From Isoetes taiwanensis (Eukaryota > Streptophyta > Lycopodiopsida > Isoetales > Isoetaceae), in NCBI GenBank assembly GCA_021234155.1, contig JAJEKV010000051.1, forward strand, positions 8,638,105-8,702,104: 64,000 nt of DNA, in the 5' to 3' direction. A program made the translations under genes and the position numbers. Numbering within the stretch: the stretch's first letter is position 1; each line of letters starts with the position of its first letter. Shown here in pieces: positions 11,801 through 20,810 of the stretch. The notes under the pieces are model-generated. The model did no database searches. It saw nothing but the letters and a program-made list of their open reading frames with translations, and was not told where the DNA came from.

Positions 11801-13940
11801 TTTAGTTATAAGCAAGCTCATATATTCAAGCTTCATATCTTACCCGATGTCACCAGCCATCCGGAAAACCCACGCTTTTGTTTGCAAAGAAGCGTAGAAA
11901 TTGTGATATTGCCGAGCCGCCGCTGCCGCCAAAAGGGAAGGAACGCACCACATCCGGAGACCCAACGAAACCTTTGGAAAAGCCACGTTTGTTTGCAAAG
12001 AAGCGTAGAAATTGTGATATTGCCGGAGCTGCCGCTTCGCCAAAAGGGAAGGAACGCACCACATCGGAGACCCAACCGCTCTTGGAAAAAAGAACACACA
12101 TCTCGGCCATCTATTCAATCGAATGGCCCTGCTGCTTGCAAAACGAATTTCGGGGATGTTCAAGGACGAACTTCTAATCAATAACCAAAGCTATCTTTTA
12201 CCGGAAGTAAAGCAATTCTAACCCCATTCCGGCAATCAATAACCATAGCTATCTTTTACCAGAAGCAATTCTAACCCCATTTCGGCATTCAGGAACTGGA
12301 AAGGGAAGATGCGAGAAGCAGAGAGCCAGAACCGTCGTATAAAGAAAACCGCCAAAAGCCAAAATCAAGGGATGAAAATAAGTTGAGAAAATTCAACGCG
12401 CAAGATTGCGCACAGACTATCACAAAACGCCTTTATTATTATAGATGCTTACCCTGTTTATAAAACATCTCCTAAATGTTTGAGAGCATATGTGCTAACG
12501 AATCTCATATGTGCCTAAATTTTATATGAGCATCTGCTCTTACAACTAGTGGAGGGATATCTATAAGAAGGATTGAATTTTCAAGGCAAATTGGAGAAGG
12601 CAAAGGCCTTTGCTGCAGGTGTGCTACGCATTGGCAAAGCAGGATGCCTTAGATTGGAGTTTTTCCACCATGTGAAACCCTTAAATTGAAGGTTTTGATA
12701 ACTTAAAATTCCTAGACACCAAATTGTGCACAGCAGCAGCATCGGCCCTCATCCGTTTAGCTAATAAATGTGATTTCTCATTTCCAGAAAATATTGTGGC
12801 AGCAATAATGGCTGCTCTTTTGTTTCTCCTGTTTATTTCAAGCCTTTTGGCAAAGCAAACCTTTGCAGCTTCCTTAGAATCTTCCTGAGAGGCTGGCAAC
12901 AATCTAATTCCTAAACCAAGCTTCCTAGCATATGCTGCTTCTTCTGCCACTCTTTTCTTCTGTGCCCTAAGCTGAGATCTAAGAGCTTTGTTAGATGCAT
13001 AAATCACTGTGCTTGGCAAAAGCAGGATGCCTTAGATTTGGTGTACTACGCAGGATGTTGCAAGTACAGTCCCAGCAGATACAGGCATTTGAAGACAAGA
13101 TGATTTCAGCACCCTTTAGCATTCATGACATTCTGTGTATATCATGCTTGATGGTGTTTGCAGATCATCAGTGGGTAGATCATCGGTGTCCATATTACTA
13201 TGACCAGGTCTTTCAGGGATTTGCATATCAAGGTTAACATCATATTGCTCCAAGGCAGCTTCATTCCTCTTTTCAATTATACAACCATCATGTTCTATAT
13301 CCAAAGGTAAAATCACAGGTATTTTTTTTTACTTTGTGGGACTTCACCATCGAAAATTCCTGAGAGCCAACATCTAATGAAGCCTGCTCTTCATTTTCAT
13401 CAATATCCATAGCTTGGCTCTTCTTTTGATTTTCTCTTTGGGAGGCTAGAAGAAGTCGCATCACCTTGTCCAGGCTTTTGTCCAGGGCTTCCAGCTTCTG
13501 AAGTGTCGGCTCAATATATTCTACCTCTTTCTACTGCTGGTTAATCATATCTTTAGTCTTCTCAAGCCTGTCTGCATAGATGTTGTCATCCAAGTTGTCC
13601 ATAGAAACTCTATGAAATCTCTATTCTACAATGTATTCTACAATGTGAAGGCAGGATCCAGATTCCAGAAGTATAGACATACAGGTTCTTGGTAACGAAA
13701 TACAGGTCTGGCTGAAATGCAACTCAACCCACATCCTTAAAGCAACCTCCAATCCCAGAAATTTGAGTTTTTAGGAAAGCTAACCTGCTCCAAGGGATCC
13801 TCATCCCCTTCTTGTTGTTCTGATGATGCAAGTTGTGAAGAGGCAGACCTACTGCGACCAGCTATCCCGCGACCACGACCAGCTATTGGGACACGTCCTC
13901 GACCTCTAAAAGAAGTTCCGGCTCGAGCTTTATCCGCCAT
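2822..13940 (-). CDS. Harbinger Myb/SANT-like DNA-binding protein, split by a 10 kb cargo intron
   Basis: PIF/Harbinger elements carry a second gene whose Myb/SANT-like (trihelix-like) protein binds element ends and helps import the transposase. Proposed exons are 13940-13785 (basic, GRGRG-rich N-terminus), 3859-3764, 3604-2899 and a short last exon from 2826 ending in TGA at 2822-2824. Borders are GT/AG and phases agree (52 + 32 + 235 codons, about 320 residues). The third exon shows [19 protein letters not shown], a later [13 protein letters not shown] segment, and a C-terminal coiled coil ([18 protein letters not shown]). The two middle exons are secure. Joining the exon at 13940 is an inference from matching phase, strand and position inside the same terminus; if right, all cargo sits in intron 1. 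If not, the true first exon lies nearer 4000. Confidence 0.6.
4344..4598 (-). pseudogene. C2H2-like coding fragment of unknown origin
   Basis: An 84-codon open frame contains [19 protein letters not shown] followed by a Cys-Cys-His-His arrangement (CSYCNQNF then HNQH). This resembles a zinc-finger exon captured from a host gene. I cannot name the source. It lies in the cargo interval of the Harbinger element. Confidence 0.3.
4967..5080. repeat. 62-bp direct duplication
   Basis: Two adjacent copies of a block reading GGATAAAGTTKGTAAGACAAAA..CTTGGCTYTAAAAC lie at about 4970 and 5032. No coding content was seen between 4600 and 5250 apart from this repeat. Confidence 0.55.
5312..5474 (+). pseudogene. 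Captured exon of an AWPM-19-type membrane protein gene
   Basis: AWPM-19 (PM19) proteins are small plant plasma-membrane proteins tied to ABA and desiccation responses. The exon is bordered by TTTGACAG at its 5' side and GTAAGT at its 3' side, both in phase 2. It encodes [19 protein letters not shown] and, after the second half, [13 protein letters not shown], matching two hydrophobic segments of the family. The region corresponding to the usual NDSLAAA motif reads [10 protein letters not shown]. Neighbouring exons are absent, and the strand is opposite to the Harbinger genes. It is best read as transduplicated genomic DNA that kept its splice sites. Confidence 0.65.
5539..6222 (-). pseudogene. 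Chimeric ORF containing a sulfate-transporter (SULTR) segment
   Basis: The 227-codon frame has a clear plant sulfate-transporter block around residues 60-125: [16 protein letters not shown], then [15 protein letters not shown] and [17 protein letters not shown]. In intact SULTR proteins this spans part of the transmembrane core just before the MNIVGS segment. After ANV the reading departs from the family ([19 protein letters not shown] and beyond), so the C-terminal half comes from elsewhere or is non-coding. The N-terminal 40 residues include a short tandem duplication ([14 protein letters not shown]). Not a functional transporter. Confidence 0.65.
6301..6498 (-). pseudogene. Short unidentified coding-like fragment
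   Basis: A 65-codon frame includes [19 protein letters not shown] and [19 protein letters not shown]. The glycine-arginine stretch resembles the proposed first exon of the element's Myb-like gene at 13940, but I cannot show homology. It lies just outside the Helitron 3' end. Confidence 0.2.
6571..6587 (-). terminator. Helitron 3' terminal hairpin
   Basis: A perfect 7-bp stem (GCCCAGC/GCTGGGC) with a 3-nt loop sits 11 nt before the CTAG end. In Helitrons this hairpin acts as the replication or transposition terminator. Confidence 0.85.
6588..8915. other. Helitron interior without recognised genes
   Basis: No convincing coding sequence was found over about 2.3 kb. Short open frames at 7585-7929 and 8032-8384 lack known motifs. 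A GC-richer patch at 8160-8400 differs from its AT-rich surroundings and may be another captured fragment. The last 300 bp look like the 3' untranslated region of the adjoining eEF1A piece. Confidence 0.5.
8917..10000 (-). pseudogene. eEF1A (translation elongation factor 1-alpha) fragment
   Basis: eEF1A delivers aminoacyl-tRNA to the ribosome. Reading minus from about 10000, successive frames match [30 protein letters not shown] and [10 protein letters not shown], then [19 protein letters not shown] and [11 protein letters not shown]. These are followed by [54 protein letters not shown] and a terminal [16 protein letters not shown]. The N-terminal GTP-binding P-loop exon is missing, and the match starts near where plant eEF1A genes commonly have an intron. 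Many frameshifts, stops and deletions are present. It is a dead genomic copy inside the Helitron and in the same orientation. Confidence 0.88.
10173..10370 (-). pseudogene. ABCG/PDR-type ABC transporter fragment
   Basis: The frame reads [20 protein letters not shown] followed by [19 protein letters not shown] and [12 protein letters not shown]. This corresponds to the Walker B and D-loop region of the first nucleotide-binding domain in plant PDR transporters (usually [15 protein letters not shown]). The catalytic Glu after the Walker B Asp has become Asn. Only one exon-sized piece is present. Confidence 0.82.
11027..11480 (-). pseudogene. Laccase fragment, frameshifted
   Basis: Laccases are multicopper oxidases that polymerise monolignols. 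Across frames, reading from about 11440 down, the piece gives [33 protein letters not shown] and FPIQFHN, then WHAHI and [15 protein letters not shown] with [12 protein letters not shown]. These match the N-terminal cupredoxin region, including the HWHG and WHAH copper-ligand segments. At least two frame changes break it. Its strand matches the Helitron. Confidence 0.8.
11877..12095. repeat. Tandem duplication, unit about 112 bp
   Basis: Two consecutive copies begin TTTGCAAAGAAGCGTAGAAA (near 11880 and 11992) and continue through GCCAAAAGGGAAGGAACGCA. Differences are limited to a few substitutions and small gaps. It lies within the Helitron near its 5' end. No function is evident. Confidence 0.75.
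12446..13700 (-). pseudogene. Coding-like cargo of unknown family
   Basis: Several minus-strand frames look protein-like: 13602-13310 ([20 protein letters not shown], with a stop at about 13533, then [20 protein letters not shown], acidic and coiled-coil-like), 13316-13116 and 13019-12681 (basic, alanine-rich, [18 protein letters not shown]). A 35-bp segment around GCAAAGCAGGATGCCTTAGA occurs at about 12640 and 13020. I cannot assign a family. These may be one decayed gene or extra exons of the element's Myb-like gene. Confidence 0.35.
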
Positions 13941-14245
13941 TTCCGACAGCTTCGTTCCTCCTCGTTCCGACAGCTTCGGCCTCCGTTAAAATTTTAAACC
14001 GACCTCGAAGAGGTCACTTTAATTTCTAGTGTATTTTTTAAATTGCGTTAACTTTGCGTTTAATTTTCTAACTTAGGGTAAATGAGTATGAAGGCATTTT
14101 GAGTTAACACTTTTAGGTTAAAATATTTAACGGAATGTTAAATAAATTTATTAACGCAAAACTAACTTAAGCAGTGGTGTGAAAGGAAAACCTGCTAAAA
14201 GCTTAACGGAATCCTAACCTAACGGCTGGTCTGAAGGTACCCTAA

Positions 14246-14732
14246 TACCCTTAAATATTAGTAGGCATTTTCGCTAGTGGAGGGAGTTTCTAATTTGGAA
14301 CCTTGGGCCTTGGCATAATCGTACCGATTTTATGACAAGGGCTGCTAATTGGTTTTAATTTCAACCTTTGTAAGATTAAGGGAGGGTGCCCGGTATCCGA
14401 ACAGGGGCCCTAATATGGCGCACCTTTATGGCACACTTTAACGGCCAGGATCTTCTCATTGGAGCTTTCTTTTAGGACTTTTGATTTGGATGGCCAGGAT
14501 CTTCCGGTTCTGCTATTTTCATATTTTCATATTTTTTCTGCTTCAGCTGTCGGATTGTTGAAACGTGGCGCAGAAGAGCGCCTCCTACCTCATGTCACAA
14601 TGTCACAGGGAAGGTCACGTCCTGCAGAAAAGATTTCTAGCAGGAAACCTCGCAGCGGGCCGGTTTCGTGCCGGAAAGTTTATCACAAAATCTTCGTAGC
14701 CTCGGAATTTTGCTTTGCAGCACTCCTCCAAA
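14246..14732. other. Intergenic interval upstream of the oxidoreductase gene
   Basis: It holds the remaining part of the 102-bp target unit (to about 14332), then DNA that should contain the promoter and 5' untranslated region of the next gene. No clear TATA box was identified. A 95-codon frame at 14459-14746 is out of phase with the gene and has no known motif. Confidence 0.4.
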
Positions 14733-17700
14733 ATGGCTTACATTAGCTGTGGATGTGGCCCCCGGCCAAGCGTTCGGTCCATCACAACTTCGGTCGTGGA
14801 GCCCAGAAGGTACTACTTAACCCTGTTGATGAAGTTTGGAGTAGCATAAATATCATATCCAGTTAGCCATAGCAGATTTGCTGTCTTGGGTGCGGGGTTT
14901 GCTGGAATCTCAGTGGCTTGGCATCTATTACAGGTTTGTCTACGGCATGTTTCTGATTAGCAGATTAGGCAAGTATAGAAATTGTAGTGGGAATAAATGG
15001 GTCATTATTTAGATGAACGACATGATATGGGTTCCGTTACTTCTGCATTCGTCAAACTGATTTGTAAAGTGCTCATTTATATAAAACAAATGACGCTTGT
15101 GAATTCAAGGATAAATACCAATTGGCTGAAAACGCCTTCCTTATTTGGCCCTTCTGCTGATGTGGCATCATAAATGAACGTTGATGCTTGAATTGTAGGG
15201 CCAGATTTGATGCCACGTCAGTGGGGGGGCCTAATAAGGAAGGTGTCCCTGTACGGTAGGACATATTGGTTCAATATTTATATTCTTGATAATAGTTATG
15301 TTGACATCCAATAACATCCGCAGCTATGCTCGTTTCATCATCAATGTTGCTGGACAAACTTGTCAAGCACTCTCCACCATCTCAAAATTGGTCAAAGAAA
15401 TAACTTCGTCCAGGTGCAGTTTAATCAACTGCTTAAAAAGTTCCTAGTCAATACTAAACATCTCCATTATGAGGAATACGAACGTTGTTGGGCTTCCACA
15501 AAGTCTTGATTCTGATTGGCCCATTTTTAGCACATCATTTTCATCTTCTAATTAGCTTTTCCATTCATGTTATTGTGCTAAGTCTTTGCACTATGACATT
15601 GGCATATAGCAGCATGCAGATTTATCATCACCAATTTCGGTTGACCTCTTTGATGAAGTTGGCATTGGAGCAGGAGCTTCAGGTGCCTCAGGGGGGCTTT
15701 TGCATCCCTTCTCTCCAAAGGGTATGTTTTGGTCTCTCGATGATGTCCTTCCTCAAGCTAAGAACCTTGTTTCACTCTCATGAAGGTAAACTTCTTTGGA
15801 AAGGAGATGTGGGATGGGTAGCAGCCATGGAACTGCTAGATGTTGCTGAAAGAACCATTTATCAAGCCAGCAGAGGAGAGATTGAACAGCCAACATGTCA
15901 GGAGGTGCCAATTGGTCCCATTGCATGGAGGAGGTCTGAATATCTCTATTTTATCTTTTATATACCTGGCATTGACTGTGAATGTTTATATCAGAGGTAT
16001 TATAAGGCCTATACTAGCTGAAAATCATGCTAGACGTGTTAGGAAAGTAAGCTTAAAAATCACAATTTTATTATATTCACATATTAAAAAAATAGCGCGT
16101 TCTTTACAAGATTGATGGGGCTTGTGTGCAGAACTTAGACAAGTGTTCAGCAGCCATCTCGTGCATAAGTGGTGCAACTGCAAAGTCATATATTTTGGGG
16201 CTTTCTTTGCGTGACGAAGATCTTGTTTTGCACATGCCTAATGCCATTAATATTCATCCTCAGAATTATCTTAAGGTGAGTGCATGTGCCAACTAGTTGT
16301 ACCACTAAGTTAGCAGTTAAGCTAGCCACTAATTCCACTTACTTAGGTAACTATAATTCCACTTTTTTAAGTAACTAATAATGCTGACTTTGACTTGTCT
16401 ATGCATGTTATCATGTGCAGCCATCAACTAAGATGGCAAGTCAATAACACTGCCTTGTTGTTCATGTCAATCTTACCTTTTGTGCCATATCCGTTCCCAT
16501 AATTTGACAAGTATGTTCACACTGTGCCATGCACAAAAATCAAAACCCCATAATGCTCAAATATCAATATTAATGCTAGGAATTAGATGCTAAATTAGTG
16601 GCTAAGTTAGTGGAAACACGAGTTGGTTAAAATTACACTACAACCTGTAATTGTATTAAGCCAGTTTCTGTTCAAATTTAATTCCCTACTATCCCCTAAC
16701 TGCTCTCTTTAAAATGTTCAGTACTTGTAGCGGAATTTGAGTTAAGGCATTGGCATTTCTTTTTTTATTTGAATGGAGGCAAGCTCTCGCTCCTTGAAAA
16801 ATCTTTTGTTCAAAAGTCCTTTTTGCAAGGAAAGAGGGAGTTCTCCTTGGGGAATATAGGAGGTCTTGCCTGAGCTCAACACACTCAGCAACTGCTTAAA
16901 CTGTATCTCTTCATCGAATAAACTCAATACAGTCTTAAATAAGCATTATTTTAAGATGTCCTCTAAAGATCATTATTTTCTCTATTTTTGGGTTGAGATT
17001 GACCTAGTGGGCTCTACGGATCCTTAGATTGGTGGTCTGTAGAGACACACAACATACTACGGTTGTCGTGTGATTTCAGCTTATTAGATTCTAAAGGGAT
17101 AGTTCAGAAAATCCTTTGTTACAGTTTAGGAAGGATTCCCTCTTAGCATGGTGACTTCTTCTTTTTTATGGAGAAACAGAGCTGAAGCGGCATGGATCTG
17201 TTTTTTTTTTGGGGAAAAGCGATGAAGGAAACTTAAGAAGGTATTGGGGGAACAAGAAACCAGCATGTCAAATTGACATTGATCAAGAAAGTGTCTTATT
17301 ATAAGGTTCTATATGAACAAATGTTACGGGCTTTCACGCCCAGAAATGTTTGAGATAGATCTTTAGAAAGAGGAGTTTAACTCCTTTCAGGAAACCTGAG
17401 AAAGAAGCGAGAAGTTCATTTTAAAAAGTGAAACCCTAGAAACTCAGGGTTATGGAAGGTCTGGCCATTGAGCAAGAGATTGCCAGTCAAGATCAAACGG
17501 GGAGAAAAGTATCCGCTAATACTCAGCTTGACCATTAAGCTTTACACAGAAGGAAAGACTAGGGCTTCCATTATGGGAAGTTTTTGCTCCAGTGCAAGGA
17601 TGAGAACAATTGGGGCAATAATGAAATTGGCAAATAGCAAAGTTAGAAATTTTCAATTTGCCTATGGTAAAGGAGTATACAATGCCAATTTAGGAACAAT

Positions 17701-20700
17701 TAGGTTTGCATGTTGAGGAGGTGGACTTAACTAAAGAAGCTATATGCTGGTACAAGATCTTACACAGAGGGCTTTTGACTGCTTATCAGCATATCCAGCT
17801 GAGACTTGGGCATCTTTACTAGTATTTAGGCTTTGAAGTATGTCAGGAACCTGATGGAAGAAGAAGTAGCACATTATCTAAGTTCCACATTCAGAATTGC
17901 TGCAGTGATGAGACTTTCAGCCTATGACAACTAACTGAGATTGAGCTGCCCTGACATCGTGTTTATGATGAAGTTTGACCAGGTTGACCAAAATCCTGAG
18001 AATCCCACTAGAAACCTGCCAAACATGTGGGGGCTTATCTCAAGGGCATAATAATTTTTGGATGCAATCAAGTCTGGCAGAGGTTCAGCATAAATCATGT
18101 ATAGAGTACTTAGGCATTGGGTTATGACAGCCTAGAGTTTATAGACGCAGAATAACAAACATCTTCAGCAGTCACATGAGAGATGGTTTGATGGCAAAAG
18201 TTCTTACATGACCTTGAAATCTAGGGACATCTGCAATTGGCAATCTAATGATGTGTTCCATGCTCCCAGCAAGAAATCACCATTTTGTGCAGGAGAAAGT
18301 TCAAGATTGCCAGGTTAATTCTCAACATTGCTCAGCTCACTATCAGCTGGCGCATAACCTGACCAATGCATTCAAGGATCAGATTTGGATTGATGGACCT
18401 TCAGTTTAATGGCAAAGGAAGCACCATTTGTATGATAAGCTATGAATGAGTCAAATATAGTGATGTGCCAATTACGATATTATGAGCGTATAATGACTTG
18501 GTAATGTTGCTAGCACGTCATCTTAGCTGCCATTTCTGAGTGTACAGACATGCTTGTGCAGTCAAGTAGCCAAGTTAAATGCCTAACTTATTGCTAGATG
18601 ACTTGGTAATGTTGCTAACATGTCATCTTAGCTATCATTTCTGAGTGTACAGACATGCTTGTGCAGTCAAGTAGCTAAGTTAAATGCCTAACTCATTGCT
18701 ACATCAAAGGTGGGAATTAGACACTAATTAATGGCTAAGTTTGTCGAAAGTATTGTAGCAAAGATATCTATAAATAATATCACCCAACAAATTGAATCAA
18801 CCCTTATTCTGCTCTCTGTCTGGTCACCCACTCTGCTTAGCTTATCAGCCAAATAGATCCCATGCACATAAAAGCTGTTGCAAACATTCTGTTCATGGCC
18901 TCGTGGTACCAAATGCCATTAACCATCATCATCAAGTATTGGACATACATTTTTGACGTAGGAGTCGATCTTTTTCCCCTAGTTGATAGGCTTGTAGGCA
19001 CATCTTCAGCAGCAGTTAGAGAATGAGACTGTTTATCACCTTTAATAAGAATTTGTTATTAAAATGGCGATGTACCACTTTGTGCTTCCCAACCAGCAAT
19101 GTAGGTTAGATGCAGACTGCGAGGTTGCCCAGTCACTTAAAAGGTCTACTAGTGAGGCAAATATTGAGCGTTGCTTTTGCCTAGACAAGTCTTTGGTAGC
19201 GGCACTGTATCTTAGCTGCTGCATTTGAAAATGTTGCAGCATCTTTGACAAGTCAAGAATTGGTTAGAATGTCTGATAGAATGCTTAGAAACAAGTTAAT
19301 GTTGAATTCTTTTTTCATCTGTGGTTTTACCCTCAACAGTGGAAATAAAAAATAATTCGATTAAACAGAGCCAAGATTTTGCATCTTAGCTCTTGCTCAT
19401 GTTTGCTCATGCTCTACACAATAGTTATGTACATGTTTTTTTAATCTCAGCATGTCTTAAAAGTTTGCTGGTGGAGGGATCATAATGCCCTGATCCGAAG
19501 TATTGCCTGAGAAAATAGTCATCTCTTCTGCTTTTAATGTTCATTTTATTTACATGATGTTATAGAAACTGCTTATCACCATGCCTTCTGAGTGATTGGT
19601 ACCAATTATTGTTTTTGGGGTTGTGTGTTTGGGGAGGGAGGGATGGTGGTTAATATCCCAGAATCTCTGGATGCACCGATGGTGGGGTGACACTGACCTT
19701 CATTTGCTATGAAATTGTTGATATGAAAGCTGTTGAAAACTCCTGTTGGTTCTTACAAGGGAAAAGCTGATCTGCAAATGTGTTCTTACTAAAAACTCAA
19801 AGAATGCTATATTTCAGGCTTTGTGGGTGTCATGTAAGCTATTTGCTAAAGATGCTGCAAAGAATGGGTGCATTGGAACAAAGGCTACATTCAAAAAGGA
19901 ATTTATCACTTGTCTTTCTGACATTGCAGGTGCAGTCCTCATACAGCTTGCTACTTGCTCCTGTGCAAGTACTCTCATCAAACTCATGAAAGTCATACCA
20001 GAATTCTTATTTTTGTATTTCCTGCATTACGATGTGCTTGTCACTTGCATTTAGTGGTCTTTTTTTTGGGATGCCTGATCTTCAGGGCTAAGTCTGGTAA
20101 TCTTTCTGGACCACAGGCAAGTATGATGGGGTCATTGTCTGCTTAGGTGCAAAATCTGTCTTACTACCCGAGCTTGCTGGAAAGTTGCCTCTTTCATTGT
20201 GCCAAGGAATCACTGCACAGTTATGTCTTCCATCTGAAATGGAGTAAGTTACAAGTTCGATTTCTATCTTTCCATCCTCATTTTCTTTGTGAAAGAATGT
20301 TTTTACGATATATGCTCTCACTTTGTACCTGGTTTTTCGATTAGGGAACAGTACAACAGTGGCGCACCTAACATCCTGTCAAATGCATGGCTTGCATTGA
20401 GAGGACAACGCACAATAATATTGGGTGCAACAAAAGATTGGACATCTGATTGTAGTGTCTCATTATCGAACGAAATAACCGCGTATGCATTTGAGGAGCT
20501 TATAGGCAAAGCAGCAACCTTTTATCCCCCGATAAAAAGTTGGAGTGTGAGTGGTTTTTCGGCTGGTATCCGGGCCATGCCACCCCGGAATGAGATGGGA
20601 ACACTTCCATTGACTGGATGTATAGATGAAATCTTGGATCCTTCAATACAGAAGAAAGGGGTCGCACAATTTTGGTTTTTTGGAGGACTTGGTTCCCGCG

Positions 20701-20810
20701 GTCTTGTTTATCATGCTTGGTTGGGGAAGCAGGTAGCCAAGGCTGCTATTTTGCAGCATGAAGCTATACTTCCAAAAGAGTCTCTTGCTTGGAAGTATGC
20801 AAGACAGTAG
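14733..20810 (+). CDS. FAD-dependent oxidoreductase, DAO/DadA-like, nine exons
   Basis: It resembles the plant FAD-dependent oxidoreductase family typified by At5g48440, flavoproteins of the D-amino-acid-oxidase fold whose substrate is unclear. Exons: 14733-14809, 14873-14933, 15613-15721, 15786-15933, 15995-16046, 16132-16275, 19818-19929, 20117-20243 and 20345-20810. All have GT/AG borders and consistent phases, summing to 1296 nt (431 residues). Exon 2 gives the FAD-binding fold (FAVLGAGFAGISVAWHLLQ). Exon 3 gives DLFDEVGIGAGASGASGGLL. Exon 8 has DGVIVCLGAKSVLLPELAGK. The last exon has the second FAD contact FWFFGGLGSRGLVYHAWLGK near the C-terminus. No lesion is visible. The start and first exon are the least certain part; a longer transit peptide is possible. 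Intron 6 (16276-19817) is 3.5 kb and repeat-filled. Confidence 0.85.
16296..16622. repeat. Possible MITE in intron 6
   Basis: The left side (ACTAAGTTAGCAGTTAAGC..CCACTAATTCCA) and right side (GGAATTAGATGCTAAATTAG..AAGTTAGTGG) are imperfect inverted repeats about 320 bp apart. Internal DNA is AT-rich and non-coding. No certain target duplication was found. Confidence 0.4.
18477..18705. repeat. Tandem duplication, unit about 110 bp, in intron 6
   Basis: Two copies run from GACTTGGTAATGTTGCTARC through TTCTGAGTGTACAGACATGC to AAATGCCTAACT..TTGCTA, the second starting near 18600. The copies differ at only a few positions, so the duplication is recent. It ends close to a TTAGACACTAATTAATGGCT segment like the right end of the 16.3-16.6 kb repeat. 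Confidence 0.75.

Larger units (their letters stand above)
6560..12445 (-). mobile_element. Non-autonomous Helitron, 5.9 kb, carrying gene fragments
   Basis: Read on the minus strand the element starts at 12445 with TCTATAATAATAAAGGCG, a typical plant Helitron 5' end. It finishes at 6560 with the hairpin GCCCAGC-AAC-GCTGGGC (6571-6587) followed by ACTTTTTCTAG. Helitrons end in CTRR about 10-12 nt after such a hairpin. The host base before the TC end is A and after the CTAG end is T, the expected A/T insertion with no target duplication. No Rep/helicase gene is visible, so it depends on a relative. Fragments of eEF1A, an ABCG transporter and a laccase lie inside, all on the element's own strand, as is usual for captured genes in Helitrons. 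Confidence 0.85.
427..14242 (-). mobile_element. Complete PIF/Harbinger DNA transposon, 13.8 kb, with host-gene cargo
   Basis: The ends are inverted repeats of about 30 bp: GGGTACCTTCGCAC at 427 and its near complement ending GAAGGTACCC at 14242, both continuing into CCGTTARGTTAGGA. The direct repeat TAA (424-426 and 14243-14245) flanks both ends, the 3-bp TA-rich target duplication typical of this superfamily. The first 400 bp hold repeated subterminal TTCGCAC and CGTTAAGTTAG motifs, and the last 260 bp hold related ones. Inside are the two genes expected of the superfamily, a DDE transposase (1041-2510) and a Myb/SANT-like protein (exons between 2822 and 13940), both on the minus strand. 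Most of the interior is unrelated DNA: pieces of host genes and a nested Helitron. The size is several times that of a usual Harbinger element. Confidence 0.88.

Noticed and set aside
11833-12184. Several overlapping 86-113-codon ORFs on both strands
   Set aside because: All come from the 112-bp tandem duplication in the Helitron; frames are shared because the copies are alike, not because of coding selection.
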